Shown here one piece after another: positions 1 through 10,300 of a stretch of 64,000 bases of DNA (position 1 is the stretch's first letter; the number at the start of each line of letters is the position of its first letter). The translations under genes were made by a program, and so were the position numbers. The stretch comes from Maratus speciosus (lineage: Eukaryota; Arthropoda; Arachnida; Araneae; Salticidae), in assembly GCA_963932465.1 (NCBI GenBank), contig OZ010786.1, positions 447,690,619 through 447,754,618 on the forward strand, written 5' to 3'. The notes beneath the pieces are model-generated. The model searched no databases, had not been told where the DNA came from, and saw only the letters and a program-made list of their open reading frames with translations.

Positions 1-409
1 CAAGCAAATATTAGTTTCAGTTATGTATCAGTACTTTCATTATCATATCAAAATTAATAACTAAGAATGTTTTTTCTCTAACATGATGGAGGCCTCAAAG
101 AAACCTTTAAAGTTTACTTTAGCGTAACAGTAATAAAAAAAAACTTGCATATTCGAAGCTAACTGCTTAGAAAAAGATAGAACCGCTTTTACCCATTTCT
201 TAAATACTAAAAAATGACATTGGCATGCTTTACTAAAACACAGCCGGATTTTTTTCTCTTGCTATTTTTAAATTGCAGGTGTTATTTTTCGTTAAAATTC
301 CATAGAAAATTATATTAAAAAAAAAAAAAGTTAATAAAATTAAAACACTTTTTTTTTTGTTTTTTTTTGTTGTTGTTGTTGTTTTTGCACCTTGAAGAGA
401 GAGACTGTC

Positions 410-412
<3 letters not shown>

Positions 413-458
<46 letters not shown>
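413..458. repeat. Poly-T tract of about 46 bases
   Basis: An uninterrupted T run, preceded by a GTT-rich stretch at about 359-385. It is a simple low-complexity tract. It could be the tail of an old reverse-strand retrotransposed copy, but no recognisable body is attached. Confidence 0.9.
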
Positions 459-460
<2 letters not shown>

Positions 461-676
461 CTTCTTGTACAGTATTGGTATTTTCATCTATATGATGAAT
501 AAAATTATAAAATATGCATTTTTCAATCTCGATTCTTTAAATTAGTTTTTCAAATAAACTTTTTTTTTTTATTTCAGCAAAAAATGTCTTTGATTTTTAT
601 GTTCAGAACTGAATGAAAAAATATTTTAATTAGCATAGAGCTTATGTAAAATTCCATAAAATATTTTTAACAAATG

Positions 677-678
<2 letters not shown>

Positions 679-709
<31 letters not shown>
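679..709. repeat. (TTA)n microsatellite
   Basis: About ten TTA units in a row. It sits between the two copies of the diverged repeat. Confidence 0.9.
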
Positions 710-711
<2 letters not shown>

Positions 712-1630
712 AAAACATTTCGTATTTTTTTAATTACCAAAACTACGTTTAATGTCTTTTAATAAAGAAGTACATTACATGAGATTTATTGCAAAACGTT
801 GTATATTTTCTTAAACACCTTGAAAATTATTTTAGCGTTATTAATAAGATTCTTGCGTCGCAGTTAAAATAATATTTACTTTGTGATAAACAAATATTTA
901 TTTCAATTATGTATACACACTTTTCTTATATTCAAATTAATCACTGGAAGTGTTTTGTTAGTGCAGTTTTATTTTGAAGCTGTAAATAAACCTTCAATGA
1001 TTGCTTTATCTTAATACTAATAACTTGAAAAATAAACAACTTTTGAAGACGACGTAAACTGCTTATAACAATGGAAATTTCTTTTATCCATTTCTGAAAT
1101 ATTAAAATAATTATAAATAGACATGCATGCGTAAAAAACTAAAAATGATTTATGGAGTTTTACATTATTGCTATTTCAAAATTATCTTTGTTATTTTTTT
1201 CTTGAAATGTATTCAAACGTATATTATTAAAAAATACAGATAATTTTTTACATATAAATATCTGCGTTTTCTTTCACACCTTAAAAATAATGGTTCATAA
1301 ATTTTTATGCATATTCCAACATTGAAATATTGCATTTATTAAGATTATAAAATTATAAATAAGTCTAAAAAAGCATTTTTAGTGTCAAAGTTTTGAATTA
1401 ATAAGTAAAAATACTGTTATTTTAAACTATTCGAAATGAAACGCCTTTGATTACGCTGGAGAAAAATGTTTTTGTCACAGAACTAAATCCAGAATCAACT
1501 AATAAAAGTTGATTGTTGATCAGTTTCTCGTGCTGATTCCGAATATGCTTGTCGTTCTTTTCTCTGAGTGATCCAGTTTTTAAGAAATTTGCATAGTAAA
1601 CTTTATGAAAATTTAATCTTTTTTGTGCTA

Positions 1631-2226
1631 TTTTATGCAAATTTTAGAGACAATACATATCAGATTGGATTACCTTCTCTAAATATTGACAACTAGACTA
1701 TTTTTCAGATAAATGACACTATCTGCATATTCTTAACAATTATCTGTTTATCTGAAATTACCCATTTTTGCAATTTTAGATACAATATATGACAGATTGG
1801 ATTACCTTCCATAGATAATGACTACTGAACTAATTGCTTCAGATAAATGTCACTTATCTGCATATCTTTAACAATTTTCTGTTTATCTGCGATTATCCGT
1901 TTTTGCGATTTTAGATACAATATATGACAGATCTGTTTATCTGCAATTATCTGTTTCAGCTATTTTATGAAAATTTTTGTTACAATATATTTCAGATTGA
2001 ATTACCCTCTTTAGATAATGACTACTGGACCATTTACTTCAGAGAAGTGTCACTATCTGTATATTCTTAACAATTATATGTTTATCTGCAATTATCTGTT
2101 TCTGCTATTTTAGGAAAATTTTAGATACAATATATGTCAAATTGAATTATTTTCTCTAGATAATGACTACAGGACTATTTGCTTCAAATAAATATCACTA
2201 TCTGCATATTCTTAACAATTATCCGT
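1631..2226. repeat. Tandem array, ~132-145 bp unit, with one short unit
   Basis: The motif CAATAYATnnCAGATTGRATTA recurs at about 1651, 1783, 1918, 1983 and 2127, giving spacings of 132, 135, 65 and 144 bp. Each full unit also carries GACTAC-GACTATTT, TATCACTATCTGCATA and TCTTAACAATTATC. The third unit has lost about half its length. The flanking 1140-1630 segment is plain A+T-rich sequence. No coding capacity is seen. Confidence 0.75.
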
Positions 2227-2743
2227 CAGTTATTAAGCCTAATTTGCATATTTTTCAATGGTGTAACGTTTACATTACTATCAACTTGTAAGAAGTTGCC
2301 ACAGAAGTGACGTAATATTTTTTTTACACTAGATTTTTATGCTGATTTCGAATCTGCAGTCTGTTTTCTTATATCACATGTAATTTGAATTCATGTTGCA
2401 GAAATGAATTTCAGCTTTTGTACTGTATGACACAATTTTGATATAAGATGCTTTTTAGGGGTGTGCACCTCATTGTCAAAAGTGTGAACAGGTTCTATCT
2501 GTCAGGGACATCTGACATAAACAACAATTTATAATCGAAAAAAGTTTTGGAAAAAGAAGTAGAATCTATCCTAACTATTTGAAGCACATCACAATGTAGC
2601 ATAAAAAGTGATTTCTTGCTTTTTTGACCAAAAAGTAAAATTTCGCATTTTCGACGTCGAGAAACATTATTAGAAAAACATGAAAAATATACAAATTAGG
2701 AACGCTATCTCACGGTCACATGACGATATAATCTCTGAAACAA

Positions 2744-2890
2744 CACTGCAAATAAAGGCGTCTTAAATTCAGACATATATGTGACTGAAAAAGTAATTCA
2801 GACACTTAAGTGTCTGAATATGAAATTTCAGAAATCATAGGCGTCTGAAATTAAGACACTTAAGTGTCTTACTATGATCATAGTATAAAT
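2744..2890. mobile_element. Partial copy of the CACTG-ended repeat
   Basis: Begins with CACTGCAAATAAAG and carries the same short palindromes (GACACTTAAGTGTC) as the start of the adjacent ~3 kb element, then stops where that element begins. It is probably a truncated older relative or a solo terminus next to the complete copy. Nothing recognisable lies between 2227 and 2743. Confidence 0.45.
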
Positions 2891-3347
2891 CACTGTAAAC
2901 TGAAATGTCTGAAATTCAGACACATAAGTGTCTGAGAATGGAGGGTTCAATTTTCAGGCATTTTAAAGAGTCTTAATTTTTAAGACACGTGTATGTGTCT
3001 GAATTTAAGACATTTCAAACGTCTGAATCGCATCCATCTTTGATCAACCTGCATGTTCGGCAATAGGCAGCCGTTTTTTCACTTTTTGTGTAAGCTTTAT
3101 ACACTGTAAAAAATATCCGTTAAAATATAGAAATTGTACTGCCTATTCAGACACCCATTTACGTATTTTAATGTAATTTTTCCCCCTAAACTCCAGAAAA
3201 TTTTCTTTTTTTTTTTTGCATATATCTGTGTTTCAAAAGCTCCATATAAACGATAAAATATAACCTTTCAAGGGCAAACCCATATAATTCAATCCCCACT
3301 TTAAAAAATCACGTATATTAGACAGGATTTATTTATTTATATTCAAA

Positions 3348-3966
3348 CCAATGGCATATCCAAGGGGTGGGCTGATGCCCCCTCCGAAATTTATAGAAAA
3401 CTTACGAATAACTTACGAACTAAAGAACTTAATTACGAAAGTTTTGCAAAAGGCATGTTTTAATCTTAGAAAGTGTGTTATTGCGCAGAAATCATGAAAT
3501 TTTTCATTTCAGCCAAGTTTCCGTTATACAGAGTTTTACTTCAGTTTTATTTACTGTTTATTGAGTTATATTTAGCCGTTTAAAATAGTCCGTTTAATAG
3601 TAGTCCGTTTAAAAATATACGGTATCGTATAACCATGCTGAAAGCGAAATTTTGCCCAGTCTCATACGATTCTGTCTTAAAAAGTTTGATTGCATAATAC
3701 GTGCGTTACCTACTGTAATAAAAACCTGTTTAAAGAGGATCGCTTATAATTCGGTAGATAATTTATTCATCAAAAAATAGAAGACTCATTTCTATCACAT
3801 AGTTTCTGAATAACATCACTTGCCAATTTCTTCCGTTTAAGAACAAAAATGAATTAAAATTTATACATTTCCAAAACATCAAACGTCTCAGAAAATTTTT
3901 TCTTTGGAGTCGAAATTAAACCTAAACTTTTAAGAATGAGTAGTGGCGCCACGGTATGTCACTGGT
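3348..3966. mobile_element. Decayed element with imperfect inverted ends
   Basis: The left end CCAATGGCATATCCAAGGGG and the reverse complement of the right end, CCAGTGACATACCGTGGCGC, agree at about two thirds of positions. The G+C-rich ends stand out in A+T-rich DNA. Flanks do not show a clear duplication. No open frame is inside. It is possibly an old hAT-like MITE, and the ends are approximate. Confidence 0.35.
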
Positions 3967-4640
3967 GCAGTCAAACTGGTCTATCTGTAAATAAAGTTAT
4001 TTCTTTGCAGGTAAAAAGAAAGTGATTTTCTAATTATGTGCTGCGTTCTAGAAGTCAACTAATTAAGCCCTGTAAACTACTTAATTCGTAACCTCTATAA
4101 TCTCTACTTAAATTAAAAGAAAAAAATATTGTAGTCCACTTTTCTTTTGGAGTTCAAAGATAACAGTTCAAAGACCACTATGAAATAAACAACAGTTTCA
4201 TATTTTAAATCAGTAAATTACTATTGATGTTCAACCTAGAACCCAGTTTATTTAAAATCTTTATTTTATGACGTGCATCCCTTGGCTTCTGGCGGCAGGG
4301 GGGGGGGGGGTTTCTCATTTGTACTCTAAAAGTTCCTCTGGTAGAAAAAAGATGAACTTAAAATGCCACATATTCAAATTTCTAGAAAGAAAATGTGTAA
4401 CAGGCTTGGAGTGTATCCGGAGATATACGCCGTATACCTTCAGGATTTTTTAAAAATACTCCATATACCCTGTTTCTTAAATAAAACTACATCGAAAACT
4501 CGATACATGACGTTAATGATTTTAGCGCATAACCTCTGCCTCTAACGTGTACCCTCTGGGTTTTTTACGACTACAACACTGTGTGTAAAACGTTCAGAAT
4601 TATACTAAATTGGAAAAAAAAAAAACCTACTGCTACTTAA

Positions 4641-5223
4641 GGGGACCGAGAAAGCAAAATTCAACCAAAAAATCAATTTTTACTTTTTTATATCATTAAA
4701 TAGTTTAAACTTTTATCTTTCCAACGATGTGTCACGCATGTTTATATATATATAAAAAAAATAAGTGTTGAAATTATTCATTCTTTTCTAAGAGTACTTC
4801 ACAGCGTAGTGGCCATTTAAATCTTTAATTAACTTTTCCTCAAAACTTGGATTTTTCATGTTTATGTTCCTTTATTTCAATATTTATTAACTTAAGAACT
4901 CAGATTTTTTTAATACTTATGTTATATTGTTTACTTTAAGACAGGTATTTAATGATTTGTTGAGGTTTATTTATTTTAGACAGTGAAATCTTACCAAAAA
5001 TGCTAATTTAAAAATGACTTTCTATAAATAATTAATAATTAATTTTGAGTTTCACTTAGAAATAAAATAGTCTGTTAAAATACGTAAATCATGTTATTCT
5101 AAGTACTCTAAAAAATCTAGACTTCAATCTTTCACCATTTCTGAGAAAAAAGTACATAAATTTAGTGAATTTATGTACTTTTTATGCTGTTTTTATGGCG
5201 GAGATAGGGCTTTCCCGGTCCCC
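4641..5223. mobile_element. TTAA-flanked MITE, GGGGACCG ends (piggyBac-type)
   Basis: Ends GGGGACCGAGAAAGC and, in reverse complement, GGGGACCGGGAAAGC are flanked on both sides by TTAA (4637-4640 and 5224-5227). TTAA duplication is the signature of piggyBac transposition. Near the right end a strong hairpin is built from AAAAAGTACATAAATT and its complement (about 5148-5183). There is no open frame, so it is non-autonomous. Its ends do not resemble those of the piggyBac copy at 45.2 kb. Confidence 0.75.
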
Positions 5224-5280
5224 TTAAAAAACATTGCTTGTGCTTCATAAATAACATTATTTCAAAGACTGGGCGATGAA

Positions 5281-5345
5281 AGCATGGGTGAATGGTTAGG
5301 CCACTCGTCTCCTGAACAACAGGTCCTTGAATCGAATCCCCCCCC
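5281..5345 (+). repeat. tRNA-like head, probable SINE fragment
   Basis: The segment reads like a tRNA: an A-box-like GAATGGTTAGG followed about 30 bases later by a B-box-like TTGAATCGAATCC, ending in a C tract. A proper cloverleaf with matching acceptor arms is not seen. It is therefore called a tRNA-derived retroposon head rather than a tRNA gene. It lies inside the ~3 kb foldback element. Confidence 0.4.
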
Positions 5346-5598
5346 CCCCCCTCGGGTAAGTGTTAAAAGTTTATAGTAATTTGAACTGAATATATAAATC
5401 AGATGTAACATGTGGCTTTGGGAAGTGGCTGTTGAAATATGTGGATTAGACCATGAAAAATTATATTTTATCTTTTAAATGGTAATTTTTAAATACAGAA
5501 ATATGCAAAATAAATAGATTTTTTTCTGGAATTTACATCAGAAAATTTCCATTAAAATATGTAAATTATACTGGAATCTCGAGTGGCTACAATTTCCA

Positions 5599-5601
<3 letters not shown>

Positions 5602-5649
<48 letters not shown>
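5602..5649. repeat. (TA)n microsatellite
   Basis: About 24 TA units, lying within the right arm of the foldback element and separating its conserved arm sequence from the inner ACAGTGT block. Confidence 0.9.
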
Positions 5650-5652
<3 letters not shown>

Positions 5653-6367
5653 CAGTGTATAATGCCTAAGAAAGAAAAAAAAAGTGAAAAAATGTTTGTC
5701 TAAGTGGTCAAACATGGATGCAATTCAGACGTTTGAAGTGTCTGAGATTCAGACGAATATAAATATCTTAAAAAGTAAGACACTTTAAAACGTCTGAAAA
5801 CTGAACAGTCCGTTTCAGACACTTAAATGTCTGAATTTAAGACATTTCAGTTTACAGTGAATGTTTCTGTAAAGTAAACTAGACGGTAAACATAACATAA
5901 AACCAAAAAGCCAGTCTGATAATGATATATGCCTTAAATTTGCATATAATTGTAAGAAATTTACAAAAATTGCATAAATTGAAATATGGAAATATCTCAA
6001 AAACAAGACCTCCTGGAGTAAATTTAAAACTACATTCGGAATCAGCACAAAAATTGCATGCGAAACAACTAATGTCGTTTTTGTGAAAGAGCAAAAGTTA
6101 AAATTTGTTGATCAGGGTGTTATCATATATATTTTTAAAGCAGCATTTTTTCATTAAAGTAGAATTTATAAATTATCCCATGATATATTTCTACTTTTTT
6201 TATATTGCTACTTTAGAAAAAAATAATTATCGAGTTTTTATTTCTCTCTGGCAGATTTTTTCTTATTATATATATAAAAAAATAATACTGAAAGAATTTT
6301 TTCAAAACATAACTTTTCTTATGTCATCAAATAAAATCCCTTTGGTATAATTAATGTGCACTCATGC

Positions 6368-7402
6368 TCCTCAATTAAAATAATATTTACATAGCGTTAA
6401 ACAAATATTTATTTCATTTATGCATAGGCACTTTAATACATGTATCAAAATTAATCACTGGAAGTCATTTATTTCCGTAATTTAATGTAGAACCTGTAAA
6501 GAAACATTTAATGTTTATTTTATCATAATAGTAAATAGTATCGAAAAGAAAATCCTTCGAAGGCAAAGTTAACTACTTAGAAGCATAAGGGACATGCATG
6601 ATTTTTATATAATTTTTACATATTAAAACAATTGAAAAAGATTTTGGTATACATGAGTAAAACAATGAATATTATCATTCCAAGAGTTTATGTTTGTAAT
6701 GTTTTAAAGTTATCACTGTTAAAATTACTAAAATTTACTACAAAATTATATTATAAAATAAAATAATGAATGTCTCATTTTCTTTTTCTTTTTTGCATAT
6801 GTGATTTTAATTATTCTGTGGTAGTTTTTAATCAGTTTTATAATATCATAAACGTTTTATTTTTTCTGGTCGATATTTCATTTGTTCAAATTGTTTACAA
6901 TTACAAAGAGTTTTTTATATTAAACTTGCACAATGAATAGCTGAAAATGTGCATTCATTATTCGATAGCATTTGTTTTGATTTTTAACTAAAAGTATTTT
7001 GCAGGTGTCACGTTGTGACATCTTCTAAATATAGCCCATATTTTGGCAAATTAAAACAATTTAATCAATTTTTAAAATACACTATTATATACCACATGTC
7101 CCGCATGTAATTCTGTATTTATATATATTTTTTACCATCATTTTTATTTTTTTTATTTTTTAGTGTGCAGTTGCCGCTTTATTCAAACTTTTTGCGGTGC
7201 ATACTGTTGTATACAACATATAAAATTTTGTAATTTTGGCGACTGCTTTACAGTCTTGTCTTGTCATGTATTTTGTTGTTGTTGTTGTTGTTTTGTTTGT
7301 TTTTTTCATTCTGGGGTTGTTTTTAATCTGTTTTTAAACATAAATGTTTGATTTATTCTGGACGATATTTCATTTGTTCAAGTGGTTTATAATTACAAAA
7401 TA
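6368..7402. repeat. Third copy of the diverged repeat plus a local duplication
   Basis: 6368-6600 matches the blocks near 866 and 14693 (AATTAAAATAATATTTAC, then AAACAAATATTTATTTCA and TCAAAATTAATCACTGGAAG). Downstream, a segment with CGATATTTCATTTGTTCAA occurs at about 6870 and again at about 7362, giving a ~490-bp direct duplication. 7163-7351 gives a short frame with a cysteine run that is only a (GTT)n tract. Nothing recognisable is seen from 7403 to 8167. Confidence 0.5.
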
Positions 7403-8175
7403 AATATTATTATATATATATATGTATGTAGGATTTGAACTTAAACATACTTTATTTTCTTTATGACGTGCATGATCAGCAAATTAACTGACCCTCTGGT
7501 ATTTTTATCATCCATGATTTGAAAGCACGAATTATGAAAATTCACGATCACGAGATCAAGGTTTGGACATATTCAAAATTAGACAAAGGTCAGTCTATAA
7601 AATAATATTGTTCATGAATTATCGGATTATGAGATGCCAAGGAAGGCACTGTTAGGCCTAATCAAATTGTCCGAAAGAAGTATGTTGTAGGTTTTAAGTT
7701 AGAAATGAACTGTATTTAAAAAAGGTATCAACGCAGTGGTGTAAAATTATTTTTATAGAATTGTATTAAAGTGTATGTGTTGTTATTCCAACGTCTAGTT
7801 ATTCAAGTCATCTATAAATTAACATTTCACATATAGTCTTCCTACATGTATATATATCCAGCCTTTTCTTTAACCCATTAAAGATTGAGGTTTATAAGTT
7901 CTCATTCAATGTCCAAAACTTTGATCTGTATAACTAAAAATTAAGATGACTTTTTAAAATTAATTTTTGTAAATATTTTAAATCAAAGTTACCCGATGAA
8001 ACTTTATTTTATTTTATATTTTGTAGGTGTAAAAAAAGCACCATTGTTATTATTTGAATGTATTTTTCGTGACTCCCTTTAATGTAATTCTTATTATATT
8101 TCAATTATTGTTACTTAAGTGTCCTTATCAGTCACTAAATCTCCCTCTCTAATGCTAAACCTATGGGATTGGAAT

Positions 8176-9139
8176 CAGGGTTGTAAAAAACCCGGGTTTT
8201 TTAGAAAAAACCCAGCCCGGGCGGGTTTTATTAAAAAACCCGGGTTAAATGGGCAATTTTCCCCGGGTAAATTAAATTGCCAAAATGTGGACGATGATTC
8301 CACCTTCCTCACAAATAATAATCTTCAGAGTTGCCACTGTATAGGGAAAACTAGAAAATCTGAGGGAATTTAAAAATGAGTATTAAAAACAAGGAATTTT
8401 ACTAAACTTTGGTACTTTGCAAAATTTATCCGTTGAAATTTTGAAAATTCTCAGAGGAATTATTATGGGAAAATTTAATATTTTGCTCAGTAAAGCACAA
8501 GAAATTTGATTGCCGAAATAAGTGGCAATCCTGATCTCAAATACAATCTTTGTGAACACTTCATAGTCTAATAGATGGGAATGACTTCATAGTCTTAATA
8601 ATGATCTCACCATTTTTCTCTGTTCTTAAAATACATATATAGATATGATCACTTTAATTTAAATAACAAACAAAGGTACTTCTTAGTTATCCCGTCGACC
8701 ACTTCCACCAAATTTAACTCATTGACATAATTTTTATTTTAAATAACAAAAGATCAAATAAATTAGTAAAACATTAATAAAAATACAAATAAAACGTCGA
8801 ATTAATGGTTTTATTTGCCATTATTGGCATTTAATCTTACAATTTGGGGACAGTAATTTGGTCAACGGGATAACTAAGAAGTACCCAAACAAATTTTAAA
8901 TTGCAAAGCTATCAATTGTGTGTTTTCCAATTGTTTCCAATCTAAAAGTGCAAGTAAATTAATACAAATATATTTTCCAAGATTCAAAGAAGTGAATAAA
9001 TAAAACAAAATAACCATAAACTGTTAACAATTACATCATCTGTTCTTTTCCAGAAATATATTTTAAAAAACCCGGGTTTTTTACCTGGGCTTTTTATAAA
9101 AAACCCAGCCCGGGCGGGCAGCTACCCACTACAACCCTG
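8176..9139. mobile_element. hAT-type non-autonomous element with 8-bp target duplication
   Basis: The termini CAGGGTTGTA and TACAACCCTG are perfect inverted repeats. The flanks ATTGGAAT at 8168-8175 and 9140-9147 are an exact 8-bp duplication. A start with CAGGG and an 8-bp duplication are typical of the hAT superfamily. Both ends carry AAACCCGGGTTTTTT-type palindromes and CCCAGCCCGGGCGGG, which make the ends strongly self-complementary and G+C-rich. No hAT transposase is found. The interior is interrupted by another short element at 8675. Confidence 0.85.
8675..8885. mobile_element. 211-bp MITE nested in the hAT-type element
   Basis: Near-perfect inverted termini of about 25 bp begin GGTACTTCTTAGTTATCCCG and end with the complement. 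The octamer CAAACAAA directly flanks each side (8667-8674 and 8886-8893). An 8-bp duplication fits hAT, and GG-starting ends also fit Merlin; the sequence alone does not decide. It is younger than its host element because it interrupts it. No coding capacity. Confidence 0.85.
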
Positions 9140-9529
9140 ATTGGAATGCATCCGTATTTTTAAAATTTCTCCTTGGAAAATTATAATTTTTATCTTCTGT
9201 TTTTCTTTATGCGCTTCATGAAAAATCTTTCTTTCTTTTTTATTTGAAAAAAAACTTTTAAAATACATTGTTAGTTTCATTTAAAATGTTAAAATATTAC
9301 TTACAACTCACCTGCTTCACTTTAATTTTAGCATTTAAAATGCAATATTAAATACCGGGAGGAGCTTTGAAATGTTAATATTACAATCGAAACATCCGGT
9401 TGTCACAGAAATGCTTAGAAACATGTGGGGTTTGTTTTTAAAGAAAAAAAATGTTATATTAGTTGCACTTTTTGCCAAAGCTGGCGCTGAAATTCATAGT
9501 ATATTTTAGCTATGGTATCATAAATCGGA

Positions 9530-9610
9530 TTGAGTATTGGTATCCTGTTCTACCTCGTTTACGACTGCAATAGATGTTTGGGGTCTTCCGCTTCTTTGAT
9601 GATCTTCCAA
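9530..9610 (-). pseudogene. Possible short mariner-family transposase remnant
   Basis: Read on the minus strand, one frame gives RSGRPQTSIAVVNEVEQ before a stop. This resembles the SGRP linker after the N-terminal DNA-binding region in many mariner transposases. The match covers only about 25 residues. No catalytic region or inverted ends are visible nearby, so this is weak. The surrounding 9148-10120 holds nothing else recognisable. Confidence 0.2.
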
Positions 9611-10128
9611 TCAGCCCGTTTCTTCAAACCTTCAGATTTGTAACGCTCATCGGTCCTTTTCCAGTTTTAACTCCACGCATTGTACGATAAGAAAGCAAAG
9701 TTAAACTTTTTGTAAAAATCTTTTTTGTAAAACAGCTTAACTAACAAAGCTCTGTCACGCAATGAAAGCATGTCTAAACATAGCAGTTACACATCAAATT
9801 TTGTATCAAAATTCCTTTTAAATGAAATTTCTTTAACCTTCGAAAAAGCGTTTGAACATAAGCGGCTCTTAAATCTAAATCTGAGCAATATCTTAGAAAG
9901 GATGTTGTTCAATGAACTCGTCAGCTTATATAATACATGATACAAATACATTTTATGTTGTACAGAAGCGTCATTTCTTGCAAAAAAATTTAACTCTTAG
10001 TATAAACAAAAAATCGACACGTTTCTGAGCATATATGTGACAAGAAATTTTGTTTAAAAAAAAATTAATAAAAAAAAATCAAAAAACCCGAACTAATTAA
10101 TTATTTCTCATCAATGTGAAACTTTTTT

Positions 10129-10157
10129 AGGTAGCTTTCTTTACAAAAAAGCTACCT
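10129..10157. other. Short perfect hairpin before the satellite
   Basis: AGGTAGCTTT and AAAGCTACCT pair around a loop of about nine bases. AAAGCTACCT recurs at about 13878, just past the satellite array, so the array may be bounded by related sequence. The right copy is followed by a G+C-rich CCCGGCACTGGCCGG stretch. The role is unknown. Confidence 0.4.
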
Positions 10158-10300
10158 ATTGCAGCCGTTCGGAGGAAAGCGATTTCAAAAAATTCTGGTA
10201 TATTTTCATCGATCATGACCCCCAGACCCCGAAACCACCCTCCGTTCAAAATTGATATATATATATCTGACCTATGTCACACTGTAACTCCCGTAATTAT

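Larger units (their letters stand above)
1..1140. repeat. Diverged ~0.87 kb tandem repeat, two copies
   Basis: Two similar blocks start near 1 and near 866. Both run through an AAATATT-TTTCA segment, a TCAAAATTAAT-ACT segment, a run like AAACCTT-AA-G and then AACTGCTTA. Further copies lie near 6368 and 14693, so this looks like an old repeat array split by later insertions. The space between holds the poly-T tract and a (TTA)n tract. The apparent lysine-rich frame across 233-487 is only the poly-T read in reverse. No coding function is visible. Confidence 0.5.
2891..5859. mobile_element. ~3 kb inverted-repeat (foldback) DNA element, CACTG ends
   Basis: The left end CACTGTAAACTGAAATG is matched in reverse complement by the right end CATTTCAGTTTACAGTG. 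Similarity between the arms continues inward for roughly 300 bp (about 2891-3190 versus 5525-5859), including a shared internal ACACTGTAAA block at 3101 and 5652. The triplet AAT flanks both ends (2888-2890 and 5860-5862), as expected of a 3-bp target duplication. CACTR ends with a 3-bp duplication are known for CACTA-like and Chapaev-like DNA transposons. No transposase is visible, so this is called non-autonomous and the superfamily is an inference. It contains the features at 3348, 4641, 5281 and 5602. Confidence 0.65.

Noticed and set aside
233..487. 84-codon lysine-rich frame
   Set aside because: It is a translation of the long poly-T tract read in reverse, with no start context or domain.
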